This document shows positions 42,993 through 53,700 of a stretch of 64,000 bases of DNA, one piece after another (positions within the stretch are counted from its first letter, which is position 1; each line of letters starts with the position of its first letter). The notes under the pieces were generated by a model. The model did not search any database. It was given only the letters and a program-made list of their open reading frames with translations, and was not told where the DNA came from. The translations under genes and the position numbers were made by a program. The DNA is from Magnetococcales bacterium (lineage in GTDB: Bacteria; Pseudomonadota; Magnetococcia; Magnetococcales; JADFXB01). The stretch is from contig JADFXB010000001.1 in assembly GCA_015233935.1 (NCBI GenBank), positions 1-64,000 on the forward strand, written 5' to 3'.

Positions 42993-44612
42993 ATGCACTG
43001 GATCGCTCCCAGCGAAAAAGATACTGCCGCCACAACACTGGAAAAGCGTCTTTGGGATGCTGCCGATCAGTTTCGCGCCAACTCAGGGTTGAAGGCGCAA
43101 GAGTATTCCAGCCCCATCCTTGGTCTGATTTTCCTACGCTTCGCCGAGGTGCGTTTTGCCGCTCAACGGGCCAGGCTGGAGAAGGCGGGTACGTCGTCCC
43201 GACGGGGCAGTCGCGTGGACGAGCCTGCGGCTTACCACGCCGAAAGCATCCTTTATCTTCCCACCGAGTCGCGCTTTGACCATCTGCTCCACCGGCCCGA
43301 GGCTGAGGACATCGGCGCGAAGGTCAACGCGGCCATGCGAGACATTGAAAAGCACAACCCGCAACTCGCTGGAGTTCTACCCAAGACCTACAACCTCTTT
43401 ACCAGCACCCTGCTCAAGGAGTTGCTCAAGAAGGTCTCTGAAATCCCTGCCAGTGTGGATTATGACGCCTTCGGGCGTATCTACGAATACTTTCTTGGCG
43501 AGTTCGCCCGTACCGAGGGGCAGAAGGGTGGGGAGTTTTACACGCCGAGCTGTATTGTCCGTCTGCTCACCGAGGTTATCGAGCCCTACCACGGGCGCAT
43601 CCTCGATCCTGCCTGCGGATCGGGTGGCATGTTCGTCTCTTCGGCACGCTTTGTGGCCGGGCATCAGAAGGATCCCGCTGCCGAACTCTCCATCCACGGT
43701 GTTGAGAAAACCGACGAGACCGGTCGTCTCTGTCGTCTGAACCTGGCTGTCCACGGTCTGGAAGGCGACATCCGTCATGGCGGCAATATCAATAGCTACT
43801 ATGACGACCCCCACGCCGCCACCGGCCAGTTCGACTTCGTCCTGGCCAATCCGCCCTTCAACGTCAACGCCGTGGACAAGGAGCGTTTGAAAGACGCCGT
43901 GGGTGTGGGCCGTCGTTTTCCCTTCGGTCTGCCGCGCACCGACAATGCCAACTACCTGTGGATTCAGCTTTTCTACTCCGCGCTCAATGCCAGGGGGCGG
44001 GCCGGTTTCGTCATGGCCAATTCTGCCTCGGATGCCCGCTCCTCCGAGCAGGAATTGCGGCAGCAACTCATCGAGGCAAAGGCGGTGGATGTGATGGTCG
44101 CCGTCGGTCCCAACACCTTCTACACGGTGACGCTGCCCTGTACGTTGTGGTTCCTCGACCGGGGCAAGGCCAGAACGCCTCGCGCCGATTCGGTACTCTT
44201 CATTGATGCCCGCCACATCTACCGACAGGTGGACCGCGCCCATCGGGAGTGGACCCCCGGCCAGATCGGCTTCCTCGCCAATCTGGTGCGCCTCTATCGG
44301 GGCGAGACCCTGGATTTTACCATGGGCGGTGACGAGGCAGGGATGAAAATCCGGGAGGTTTTCGGCAAAAATCCGCAATACGCCGATGTGCCCGGACTGT
44401 GCAAGGTGGCCACACTTGCGGAAATCGCGGCGCAGGGCTGGTCTCTCAATCCCGGTCGCTATGTGGGCGTGGCTCCGGGCGAGGAGGTGAGTGACGAGGA
44501 TTTCAAAGAGCAGCTCGAAACATTGAACGAGGAGTTGGAATCGCTGAACGCCCAGTCGCGGGAACTGGAGCAGGTAATCGCCAGAAACGTTGCGGAGATT
44601 TTGGAAGCATAA
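42993..44612 (+). CDS. hsdM: Type I restriction-modification methyltransferase HsdM
   Basis: A 539-residue N6-adenine methyltransferase. An N-terminal HsdM_N helical domain ([26 protein letters not shown]) precedes the catalytic domain with motif I DPACGSGG (205-212) and motif IV NPPF (286-289). The C-terminus is a coiled coil ([16 protein letters not shown]) for HsdS contact. The GC-rich codon use differs from the tra genes, so the RM operon was probably acquired separately. Next in the operon is a toxin-antitoxin pair. Confidence 0.95.
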   Translation: MHWIAPSEKDTAATTLEKRLWDAADQFRANSGLKAQEYSSPILGLIFLRFAEVRFAAQRARLEKAGTSSRRGSRVDEPAAYHAESILYLPTESRFDHLLHRPEAEDIGAKVNAAMRDIEKHNPQLAGVLPKTYNLFTSTLLKELLKKVSEIPASVDYDAFGRIYEYFLGEFARTEGQKGGEFYTPSCIVRLLTEVIEPYHGRILDPACGSGGMFVSSARFVAGHQKDPAAELSIHGVEKTDETGRLCRLNLAVHGLEGDIRHGGNINSYYDDPHAATGQFDFVLANPPFNVNAVDKERLKDAVGVGRRFPFGLPRTDNANYLWIQLFYSALNARGRAGFVMANSASDARSSEQELRQQLIEAKAVDVMVAVGPNTFYTVTLPCTLWFLDRGKARTPRADSVLFIDARHIYRQVDRAHREWTPGQIGFLANLVRLYRGETLDFTMGGDEAGMKIREVFGKNPQYADVPGLCKVATLAEIAAQGWSLNPGRYVGVAPGEEVSDEDFKEQLETLNEELESLNAQSRELEQVIARNVAEILEA

Positions 44613-44664
44613 GGACAGAAACCATTCTGAGCCTGTCTTGGAACCACGGATAGAGGGAAAATCC

Positions 44665-44916
44665 ATGTTGCACGCCATAGAAGAAGAGGTGATCCTCCCC
44701 GCTGACGGCAAACTGCCGGATTCGTTTCATGCGGCCTTTGGACGCAGGGCCAGGGTCATCGTGCTGTTGCCGGACCCCGTCGAAGGGACAGAGTCTGACC
44801 AGGATGACGCGCAACGGTTGATGGCGTTCGCCGGAACCATCGACTGGCCCATGGACGATCCTGTGGCCTGGCAACGGCAACAGCGGGATGAATGGGATCG
44901 GCCATGGGATCGCTGA
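44665..44916 (+). CDS. vapB: VapB-like antitoxin
   Basis: I choose ATG 44665, giving 83 residues. An N-terminal MLHAIEEEVILPADGKLPDSFHAA strand region looks like an AbrB-type DNA-binding start, and the C-terminal DDPVAWQRQQRDEWDRPW is the type that wraps PIN toxins. It overlaps the toxin gene by 25 bases, typical for vapBC. Confidence 0.75.
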   Translation: MLHAIEEEVILPADGKLPDSFHAAFGRRARVIVLLPDPVEGTESDQDDAQRLMAFAGTIDWPMDDPVAWQRQQRDEWDRPWDR

Positions 44917-45332
44917 ACTTTCTGCTCGACACCAACGCGGTCATCTACCTGCACAAGGGATTATTGAAGGATCCCTTGCCCCCAGGCCGCATGGCGATTT
45001 CGTTCATCACCGACATCGAATTGCGCAGCTTCCCTGGCCTGCAAAGCGAACAGGAAGCCTGGTTGGCGCGATTCCTCGCCAACGTTCAACACATTGGTTT
45101 ATCCCATGAAATCAAGGAAACCGCCATCCGGTTGCGTCGCCTCTATCGACTCAGGATTCCGGATGCCCTCATTGCCGCCAGTGCCACCCTCCACGGCGCG
45201 GTATTGCTGACCAATGACGATCAACTGCACAAGGTGTCCGAGTTGGTTTGTCGCAGATTGGAATTGATCGCCCCAGCCTCCAGACTTGGAAAAAACATTG
45301 CCGCAAATGTGGCGGGGATTCTGGAGGAGTGA
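44892..45332 (+). CDS. vapC: VapC PIN-domain toxin ribonuclease
   Basis: A 146-residue PIN protein: FLLDTNAVIYL, then FITDIELRSF, IPDALIAASA and LLTNDDQL supply the acidic active-site residues (D, E, D, D). VapC toxins cleave RNA, often tRNA, until bound by VapB. The start may be 44892 or 44904. It ends three bases before hsdS. Confidence 0.85.
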   Translation: MGSAMGSLNFLLDTNAVIYLHKGLLKDPLPPGRMAISFITDIELRSFPGLQSEQEAWLARFLANVQHIGLSHEIKETAIRLRRLYRLRIPDALIAASATLHGAVLLTNDDQLHKVSELVCRRLELIAPASRLGKNIAANVAGILEE

Positions 45333-45334
45333 GG

Positions 45335-46501
45335 ATGGCGATTTGGAGAGAGTGCCTTCTTGGCGACGTTCTTAACCTCAAACGCGGTTACGATTTGCCG
45401 CACAATGTGCGGTCACCGGGAATTATTCCTGTGGTTTCGTCGTCCGGCATTACCGATCACCATTCTGAGGCAAAGGTAAAAGGGCCAGGCGTCGTAACTG
45501 GTCGATACGGTACGCTTGGGCAGGTCTTTTATGTAGATTCCGATTTCTGGCCACTCAACACCAGCCTTTATGTTCAAGACTTCAAAGGAAACGATCCCCG
45601 CTTCATTTCATATTTTCTTGGCACTCTTAATTTCGGGTCACATAATGCTGCGGGTGCGGTTCCAGGTGTAAACAGGAACCATTTACACGCTATGGAAGTC
45701 CGCCTTCCCCCCCTCCCCATCCAACGCCGCGTCGCAGGTATCCTCTCGGCCTACGACGAACTGATCGAGAACAACCAGCAGCGCATCAAGATTCTGGAGA
45801 CCATGGCCCGCGCCCTCTACCGCGAGTGGTTCGTCCACTTCCGATTCCCCGGCCACGAAAACGTGCGGCGCGTCCCCTCGCCTTTGGGGGAGATTCCGGA
45901 GGGGTGGGAGGTGAAGAAATTGGGCGAACTTTATGATACTAGCTCAGGCGGGACACCAAGTCGCAAGAAACCAGAATATTTTGAGGGTGGCAGTATCGAT
46001 TGGGTAAAGAGTCAAGAATTGCTTGATGGATTCATCCTTTCTTCCGAAGAGCGCATTACGGAAAAGGCGTTGGATAATTCATCTGCAAAAGTATTTCCAG
46101 AGAACACGGTGTTGATTGCACTCTACGGCGCGACCATCGGCAAGCTCGGTATCATTGCTGAAAAAGCTGCTACTAACCAAGCGTGCTGTGCGGTTCTTCC
46201 GAAGCGTTCGGCATTTGGGAGGGAGTTTGCGTTTTTGACGCTGCTTCTGAATCGAGAGCGGATCATCGGTCTTCGCCTGGGTGCTGCTCAACAGAATATT
46301 AGCCAAGTCTTATTGAGAAACTTGGATTGTGTCAAACCTCCCGACAAGTTGGTAAGCCAGTTTACCGGACGATCTGCGTCGTTTATGGATGGCATTCTTA
46401 TCCTCCAACGCCAAACCCAAAACCTCCGCCGCACCCGCGACCTGCTCCTACCCCGCCTGCTGTCGGGGCAAATCGATGTGGAGGCCATTCCCCATGCCTG
46501 A
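45335..46501 (+). CDS. hsdS: Type I restriction specificity subunit HsdS
   Basis: I choose ATG 45335, behind GGAGGAGTGAGG, giving 388 residues. Two target-recognition domains are visible: TRD1 begins WRECLLGDVLNLKRGYDLP and ends LPPLPIQRRVAGILSAYDELIENNQQR (central conserved helix, split across residues 118-150); TRD2 begins GWEVKKLGELYDTSSGGTPSR and ends with the second conserved helix near 355-388. It sets the DNA site recognised by HsdM and HsdR. Confidence 0.92.
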   Translation: MAIWRECLLGDVLNLKRGYDLPHNVRSPGIIPVVSSSGITDHHSEAKVKGPGVVTGRYGTLGQVFYVDSDFWPLNTSLYVQDFKGNDPRFISYFLGTLNFGSHNAAGAVPGVNRNHLHAMEVRLPPLPIQRRVAGILSAYDELIENNQQRIKILETMARALYREWFVHFRFPGHENVRRVPSPLGEIPEGWEVKKLGELYDTSSGGTPSRKKPEYFEGGSIDWVKSQELLDGFILSSEERITEKALDNSSAKVFPENTVLIALYGATIGKLGIIAEKAATNQACCAVLPKRSAFGREFAFLTLLLNRERIIGLRLGAAQQNISQVLLRNLDCVKPPDKLVSQFTGRSASFMDGILILQRQTQNLRRTRDLLLPRLLSGQIDVEAIPHA

Positions 46502-47537
46502 CATCGTCCCCCTGCCCGCCGATTACGCTACCTGGCTCGCCGAACTCAAGGCCCGCATCCACAACGCCCAGCAACGAGCCGCGCTGGCGGTCAATCGGGA
46601 GTTGGTGTTGCTCTACTGGCAGATCGGACGGGATATCCTGGCGCGGCAGGGGCGGGAGGGATGGGGGGCCAAGGTTATCGAACGGCTGGCCCAGGATCTG
46701 CGCGGTGCCTTCCCGGAGATGAAGGGGTTTTCCCGCGCCAACCTCATGTACATGCGCGCCTTTGCCGAGGCCTGGCCCGATGCTGAAATCGTCCAACAGG
46801 CTGTTGGACAATTGCCCTGGGGCCACAACCTGGTGCTGTTGGCCAAGCTCAAGGCCCCCGATCAACGGCTGGCCTATGCCCATCGCGCCATCCAACACGG
46901 CTGGTCGCGCAATGTGCTGGCCATCCACATCGAGCGGCGTTTGTTGGAGCGGGAAGGAAAAGCCGTCAGCAATTTCTCCCTGCAGCTACCCAAACCCCAT
47001 TCGGATCTTGCCCAGGAATCCCTCAAGGATCCCTATCTCTTCGACTTTTTGGGCGTAGGTAACGAAGCAGGCGAGCGAGCCATGGAAGAGGCCATCGTTC
47101 ACCACATCACCGGGTTTCTCCTGGAACTGGGCGCGGGTTTCGCCTTCGTCGGACGGCAGGTCCATCTGGAGGTGGGCGGCGAGGATTTCTTCATCGACCT
47201 GCTTTTCTACCATCTGAAATTGCGCTGCTATGTGGTGATCGAACTCAAGGCCGGGGCCTTCAAGCCGGAGCATACCGGCCAACTCGGTTTCTACCTGAGC
47301 GCGGTGGATGGGGAGCTGAAGTCGGAACACGACAACCCGACCATTGGCCTGCTGCTGTGCCGGAGCAAAAACAAGGTGGTTGCCGAATACGCCCTGCGGG
47401 ATTCCAGCCAGCCCATGGGGGTGGCCGAATATCAACTGATCGAGGCCCTGCCCGCCGAGTTGCAGACCAGCCTGCCCAGCATCGAGGCCATCGAGCAGGC
47501 CCTGTCCGGCGAAACCGCAGCGGACGAAACCCCATGA
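46494..47537 (+). CDS. YhcG-like DUF1016 / PDDEXK nuclease
   Basis: I choose ATG 46494, overlapping hsdS by 8 bases, giving 347 residues. The N-terminal DUF1016_N region (NRELVLLYWQIGRDIL, GFSRANLMYMRAF) and the C-terminal nuclease domain (DFFIDLLFYHLKLRCYVVIELK, with D and ExK) match YhcG proteins, which often occur inside type I RM operons. It probably nicks or cuts DNA; its exact role in RM systems is not fixed. It overlaps hsdR by 4 bases. Confidence 0.88.
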   Translation: MPDIVPLPADYATWLAELKARIHNAQQRAALAVNRELVLLYWQIGRDILARQGREGWGAKVIERLAQDLRGAFPEMKGFSRANLMYMRAFAEAWPDAEIVQQAVGQLPWGHNLVLLAKLKAPDQRLAYAHRAIQHGWSRNVLAIHIERRLLEREGKAVSNFSLQLPKPHSDLAQESLKDPYLFDFLGVGNEAGERAMEEAIVHHITGFLLELGAGFAFVGRQVHLEVGGEDFFIDLLFYHLKLRCYVVIELKAGAFKPEHTGQLGFYLSAVDGELKSEHDNPTIGLLLCRSKNKVVAEYALRDSSQPMGVAEYQLIEALPAELQTSLPSIEAIEQALSGETAADETP

Positions 47538-50500
47538 GCAGCCACGCCTACAGCGAAGATCAGCTTGTGGAGCAACCCGCCCTCGGGTTGTTGGCCACCC
47601 TGGGGTGGCGGACAGTGTCGGCCATGGAGGAGACTTTCGGCCCCACCGGCATGCTGCAACGGGAAACCCGAGGCGAAGTGGTGCTGACCACCCGCCTGCA
47701 TGCTGCCCTGGTACGCCTCAACCCCAACCTTCCCCCCGAGGCCATCACCGCCGCCATGGACGAACTGGCCCGCGACCGCTCGGCCATGAGCCTGGAGGCG
47801 GCCAACCGGGAGATCTACCGGTTGCTCAAGGAGGGTGTCCGGGTTTCCATGCCCGACCGGGAACATGGCGGACAAAAGAACGAGCGGCTCCGCGTCGTGG
47901 ACTGGGAGATTGCAGAGAACAACGACTTCCTGGCCGTCAGCCAATTCAGCGTCACCGGCATGCTTTATACCTGCCGACCGGATCTGGTCGGTTTCGTCAA
48001 TGGCCTGCCGTTGGTGGTGATGGAGTTCAAGAAACCCGGCGTGTCGGCCCGCGCCGCCTTCGACGAAAACCTGACCCACTACAAGCAACAGGTTCCCGCC
48101 CTCTTCTGGTTCAACGCCCTGCTCATCGCCTCCAATGGTACCGATAGCCGCGTCGGTTCCCTCACGGCGGATTGGGGACGGTTTTTCGAGTGGAAGCGCA
48201 TCGAACGTGAGGATGAACCCCGCCGGGTGTCACTGGAAGTGATGCTGAAGGGTGTCTGCGACCGGACACGGCTGCTGGATTTGGTGGAAAACTTCACCCT
48301 CTTCTCCGAACACAAGGCCGGGCTGATCAAGATCATCGGTCAGAACCACCAATACCTGGGTGTGAACAACGCCATTGCCTCCATGCTGGCGGCGCGGCAA
48401 CTGGGCCATGGCCGCGCCGGTGTCTTCTGGCAGACCCAGGGTAGCGGCAAGAGCTTTTCCATGGTCTTTTTCGCCCAAAAGGTGTTGCGCAAGTTGGCGG
48501 GCAACTGGACCTTCGTGGTGGTGACCGACCGGGTGGAACTGGATGAGCAGATTGCCAAAACCTTCAAGGCCACTGCCGCCGTGAGCGAGACCGAGGGCGA
48601 CCAGTGCCACGCCTCAAGCGGCATCCATCTCCGCGAACTGTTGCGCGGCAACCATCGCTACGTTTTCACCCTGGTCCACAAGTTCCAGACCCCGGAATTG
48701 CTTTCCGACCGTTCCGATGTGATCGTTCTGACCGACGAGGCCCACCGCAGCCAATATGACACCCTGGCCCTGAACATGCGCGCCGCCCTGCCCAGGGCAC
48801 TTTTCCTTGCCTTTACCGGAACGCCGCTCATTGCCGGGGAGGAGCGCACCCGAGAGGTATTCGGTGAATATGTCTCCATCTACGACTTCCAGCAGTCGGT
48901 GGAGGACGGGGCCACGGTGCCGCTGTTTTACGAAAACCGCACACCGGAATTGCAGCTCGTCAACCCGGAGTTGAACGAGGAGATCTATCGTCTGATCGAG
49001 GAGGCGGAACTCGACCCGGAACAGGAGGCGAAACTGGAACGGGAACTCTCCCGCCAATACCACATCCTCACCCGTGACGACCGGCTGGAAACGGTGGCCA
49101 AGGATATTGTAGAACACTTTCTGGGGCGCGGCTTCGTGGGCAAGGCGATGGTGGTCACCATCGACAAGGCCACCGCCCTCAGAATGCACGACAAGGTGCG
49201 CCAATACTGGCGGGCGGAAACCGAACGGGTGAGGAATGAACTCTTCCGCCCCGACCTCGCGCCAAGCCGCCAGGCCGAGCTGTTGCGGCGTCTGGATGTT
49301 CTCTCCACCACGGATATGGCACTGATCGTCTCGCCCGGCCAAAACGAAATAGCCAATATGAAGAAACTGGGACTGGACATTGAACCGCATCGCAAGCGGA
49401 TGAACGAGTCGCAGCCGTCCCTGGACGAAAAATTCAAGGACACCAAGGATCCGTTGCGGCTTGTATTTGTCTGTGCCATGTGGCTCACCGGCTTCGATGC
49501 GCCAAGTTGCTCGACAGTCTATCTTGACAAACCCATGCGCAACCATACCCTGATGCAGACCATCGCCCGTGCCAACCGGGTCTTTCCCGGCAAGCACAGT
49601 GGCGTAATCGTGGATTATGCCAACGTCTTTGCCTCCCTGGAAAAGGCACTGGCGATCTACGGTGCGGGCAAGGGTGGTCAGAACCCGGTCAAAGACAAGG
49701 GGAAGCTGGTCGAGGAACTACGCAGCTCCGTGGTCGAGGCAACCGCATTCTGCGCCACCCATGGGGTTGCGCTCCCGGAGATCGAACAGCTCCCCGCAGG
49801 CGGCATGGAACGGTTGCAGCGCATCGAGGATGCCATAAACGCCTTGATTTCGCCGGACTCTGTGCGCCGGGAGTTTTTCGCCCACGAACGCTTGGTGGCC
49901 ACCCTGTATCGTGCGGTCAAACCCGATCCCGTCGTGTTGGAATTTTCGGAACGGGTGTCTTCCATCAGCACCATCGCCATGGCCATCCGCGCCAAACTCA
50001 ATCCGAATCCGCCGGACATTTCTCAGGTGATGGGTGACATCAACACCCTGCTGGATGATTCCATCACCGGCATGACCATCCAGGATCACGGGCCACCCGC
50101 CCTGGACCTCTCCAGGATCAATTTCGAGGCACTGGCCCAACGATTCAAACAGTCCAGACACAAGAACACCGAACTGGAGGTTCTCAAGGCAGCAATCCGC
50201 GCCCAGGTGGAAAAACTCATCCGCCTCAACCGCACCCGCGCCGATTTCGCCCAGAAATTCGAGGAACTCATCGAAAGCTACAACTCAGGAAGCCGCAGCA
50301 TTGAAGAGCTGTTCGAGAAGCTGGTGGCGTTGAGCCGCAGTTTGAACGAAGAGCAGGAGAGGCACGTCCGCGAAAACATGACCGAAGAGGAACTGGTCAT
50401 CTTCGACATCCTCACCCGTCCCGCGCCGGAATTGAGTCTGGAGGAACGTGCCGAGGTGAAAAAAGTGGCGAGGGAACTGCTGGAGCGGATCAAGCAACTG

Positions 50501-50692
50501 CTGGTCCTTAACTGGCGGCAGAAGGCAGCGTCCCGCTCCCAGCTCAAACTCGCCATTGAGGACACGCTGGATTCCGGCCTGCCGCGTGTGTACACCCCAG
50601 AAATTTACCATTTGAAATGTTCAGTCGTTTTTGAGCATTTTTATGAAAGCTATCCTGAACGAAATGCCAGCGTTTATGTGGTCGCAGCATAA
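47534..50692 (+). CDS. hsdR: Type I restriction endonuclease subunit HsdR
   Basis: I choose ATG 47534 (ATGA overlap with the DUF1016 gene), giving 1052 residues. The N-terminal PD-(D/E)xK nuclease has LVVMEFKKPG (E164, K166). The translocase has Walker A QGSGKS (302-307), DEAH at 401-404, and later helicase motifs (WLTGFDAPSCSTVYLDKPM, QTIARANR). A C-terminal helical region contacts HsdM. It should cleave unmodified foreign DNA. Confidence 0.95.
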   Translation: MSSHAYSEDQLVEQPALGLLATLGWRTVSAMEETFGPTGMLQRETRGEVVLTTRLHAALVRLNPNLPPEAITAAMDELARDRSAMSLEAANREIYRLLKEGVRVSMPDREHGGQKNERLRVVDWEIAENNDFLAVSQFSVTGMLYTCRPDLVGFVNGLPLVVMEFKKPGVSARAAFDENLTHYKQQVPALFWFNALLIASNGTDSRVGSLTADWGRFFEWKRIEREDEPRRVSLEVMLKGVCDRTRLLDLVENFTLFSEHKAGLIKIIGQNHQYLGVNNAIASMLAARQLGHGRAGVFWQTQGSGKSFSMVFFAQKVLRKLAGNWTFVVVTDRVELDEQIAKTFKATAAVSETEGDQCHASSGIHLRELLRGNHRYVFTLVHKFQTPELLSDRSDVIVLTDEAHRSQYDTLALNMRAALPRALFLAFTGTPLIAGEERTREVFGEYVSIYDFQQSVEDGATVPLFYENRTPELQLVNPELNEEIYRLIEEAELDPEQEAKLERELSRQYHILTRDDRLETVAKDIVEHFLGRGFVGKAMVVTIDKATALRMHDKVRQYWRAETERVRNELFRPDLAPSRQAELLRRLDVLSTTDMALIVSPGQNEIANMKKLGLDIEPHRKRMNESQPSLDEKFKDTKDPLRLVFVCAMWLTGFDAPSCSTVYLDKPMRNHTLMQTIARANRVFPGKHSGVIVDYANVFASLEKALAIYGAGKGGQNPVKDKGKLVEELRSSVVEATAFCATHGVALPEIEQLPAGGMERLQRIEDAINALISPDSVRREFFAHERLVATLYRAVKPDPVVLEFSERVSSISTIAMAIRAKLNPNPPDISQVMGDINTLLDDSITGMTIQDHGPPALDLSRINFEALAQRFKQSRHKNTELEVLKAAIRAQVEKLIRLNRTRADFAQKFEELIESYNSGSRSIEELFEKLVALSRSLNEEQERHVRENMTEEELVIFDILTRPAPELSLEERAEVKKVARELLERIKQLLVLNWRQKAASRSQLKLAIEDTLDSGLPRVYTPEIYHLKCSVVFEHFYESYPERNASVYVVAA

Positions 50693-50746
50693 AGGGCGCA
50701 CGTATAAACTGGATCGTCCCAGGAAAAACTCTATCGGAGGAGGGCG

Positions 50747-53700
50747 ATGAACTCGCGACCGGTTGACGTTCTCATCGTGGCAGCTCTGGAGGAAGAGCGG
50801 GACGCGGTTCTGAAACTGCTGGCCGGGGACTGCCTGCCAACTCGCCATGAGGGAAGCAATTTTCACCGTTGTACCCTGTACTGGAAAAACGGTCAAGGGA
50901 GTTATGCAATCGTCCTGGCTTGCTTGGGCGACATGGGAAACGTCAACGCCGCCGCAGTAACAACAGAATATTGTATGCGCATGTCTCCCTCCTACGTCGC
51001 CCTGGTAGGCATCGCCGGAGGGGTCAAGGAAGAGCCACGCCAACTGGGGGATCTGCTCATCGCCGAGGAGATTTTTCCCTATGAACGGGGCAAGGTGACA
51101 CCCGAAGGATTCATCTACAGGGGCACGTCCCTGAGGGCGGATGCGCAACTCCTGGAATTCGCGCGCAAATTGTCATCCCCTAGGAAGAAGAGGGATCTCA
51201 GTTCCCACAACAGCGCACGACGCCCAACAAAAACACCCCCAAGCCATTTCGGCAAGATTGGATCGGGGGAAAAGGTTATCGCAGATGACGCCGCCATTCC
51301 GTGCCCCCCTGGACGTGATCCTCCCATTGGGGTGGAAATGGAAGCCTACGGTACCGCATTGGCCGCAAAAAAATGGGGAGCCGGATTCTTTTTCGTCAAG
51401 GGCATCTGCGACTGGGCGGACGTGACGAAGAACGACGACTGGCACGCCTACGCCGCCGAGACTGCCGCCGTTTTTCTCATCGACCTGCTCAGAAGCAGGC
51501 CCTTCCCGAAACGGGAACCGCCCCCCGCGCCCCTGCCTGCCCAGGGAATCCAGATGGGACCGGTTGTCGGTGCGGATCTCGTCAACGCCTCTTGGGTCGC
51601 GATCACCGGAGCGGTGGACGACTTGACCAGGAAACGTCTGGAGTCCATTCGCGAGAATTTCCAGCAAGGCCTGGTGGATACGGCGTGGCGAGAAGTCCGC
51701 GAACTCAAGGAAGCCCCAACTTTTCACGGCCTTTCACCGGAGACCCGTGCCAAGGTTCTGGGTCTGGAGGCATCCCTGGTCCTGGAGCGCAGGGAGGATG
51801 TGGAAGAAGCACAGCGGTTGGCGAATCAAGCTGAGATTTGGTGTCCTGGCTCCTGTCGTCGGTTGATCACCATCCTCACGCTACGTGCCGAGGGGCACGA
51901 GGCCGCGTTGGCGCAACTTCCCGATCCTGATAACAGCGACGATATCCACCTCAAGGCGTCGCTGTTGGTGGAAACCGGGCGGGGGCAAGAGGCACTGGAT
52001 TTACTGGACTCCTCGGAACTCCATGTCTGGACTCAAACCGAACCCCAGCCAAAACGGAACCGGGTCGAGGCGGAAACCCTGCGGTTGCGCGCCTGGGCAC
52101 TGCTGGATCTTGGACGCCCCGACGAGGCGTTGGAATCGGCTCACCAAGCCCTGCAAAAACGCCCCGGCGACCAGGCGATGCGCCTTACCGCAGCCGCCAT
52201 GACGTATTTCAATGCCATTTTCCCAGCATCCTTGCCCCAGGATCACGCATCCTGGCTCATACCCCTGCCGATTCCGATGCTGCCCGCCACACACGCAGCT
52301 CTGGACGCGCTGCAACGGGCTGAGGACGAGTTTGTCAAATTGATTGCATCCCCTGAGCTGTCCAAGACGCAGCGAGTGCGGATTGAGGGCTATCGCTTAG
52401 CCAGTCTGGGCAACCATCCGGCACGCCAGGACGAAGCCGCTGCGTATTGCAAGGAGCTGCTTGATCTCGACCGCACCCACCCTGACGCCATCCTCTGGAG
52501 CTTGGCACGAAGGTTCAGGATTGATCTGCGGCGCACCATGGACAAGCTGGAAGACTTAACTGCCTCTGGGAAAGCTTCCCTCCAACAGCACCTTTCACAA
52601 TGGATTTGCCTTGAGGTCAAGGGCAAACCCAGCCTCCTGTCCCGCGCGGTGGCGCAGGCAGAAAAACAATTTCGAGAGCAGCGACAGGAATCTTTGTGGC
52701 GATTCTGGCGCACCCGTTCCCTGATAGCGTCAGGAAAAACAGACGAGGCCCAAAAAGAAGCCGCCCAGTTGCCCCCCGGCGCAATCTCCCGCCAAGCCGG
52801 GATTATGATTGAGCAGGAACGCGCCACGCACACCAGAGATTGGCGTCCCCTGGCCGATCACCTGCTGCGGTTGTACGACGATTGTGGAGATGCCGAGTAT
52901 CTGCTGCATGGCTGTGGCTTGTTGGCTGAGTGTGGTAACTGGGATGCGGTGGCAACGAGGGCGGACGCCTTGTCAACCCTCGTGGCGAACCTTGAATCCC
53001 TGCGTCTTATCGCCTTCGCCCTGTGGAACACGGGACGCTGGCAGGATTGCCTTGATCAACTGAAACATCACTCAACCTTGATCCAGGGAAACCAACCCAA
53101 TGTCCAGAATCTACGCACCCTGAAAACCATGTGCCTGCGCACCCTGGGACACATTCCCGAGGCGGTGCGGGAGATGGAATCCCTGTTTGAACAGCAGCCC
53201 AGTGAAACTCACGGTGTCAATCTGGTGCGGCTGTATCGATCCTATGGCAACCAGGACGATGTTCCCCACGTTATTCGACGCATCCTGCCGTCCGGGCAAC
53301 TCAGGACGGAAACCCGTCTTGAGCTGGCCCACACCGTTATCGCCTCGGACCCCGACTTGGCCCGTTATTTGATACAAGAGCTTCCCAACGAAGCTCTTGA
53401 TGATCGTTCAGCCCTCGCGAAACTGAATCTGGCTTTGCGACTGGGGTTGAAGGAGGACACAGAAGCCCTGATGCCACGCCTGCCTGCGCTGGCTCAAATC
53501 CCTGGAAGCGGTGTGCAATCGATGTCAGTCGAGGATCTCCTCGAATTTCGCAAGCAGCAGATGGCAAGTCTGGAAAACGCCGTAAATGTCTATCGCAGCG
53601 GCGCGGCCCCCATTCATTTGCTTTGCGCCGTGACGAGTTGGCCCCTGGCATTGCTGTATCATCTGCGTCTTATGGGACACTGGAGCGACCCACGAAAGAA

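Noticed and set aside
43377..44711. 444-codon minus-strand frame opposite hsdM
   Set aside because: Shadow of a strongly supported methyltransferase gene; no family features.
48614..49597. 327-codon minus-strand frame opposite hsdR
   Set aside because: Shadow frame in GC-rich DNA; HsdR motifs on the plus strand are unambiguous.
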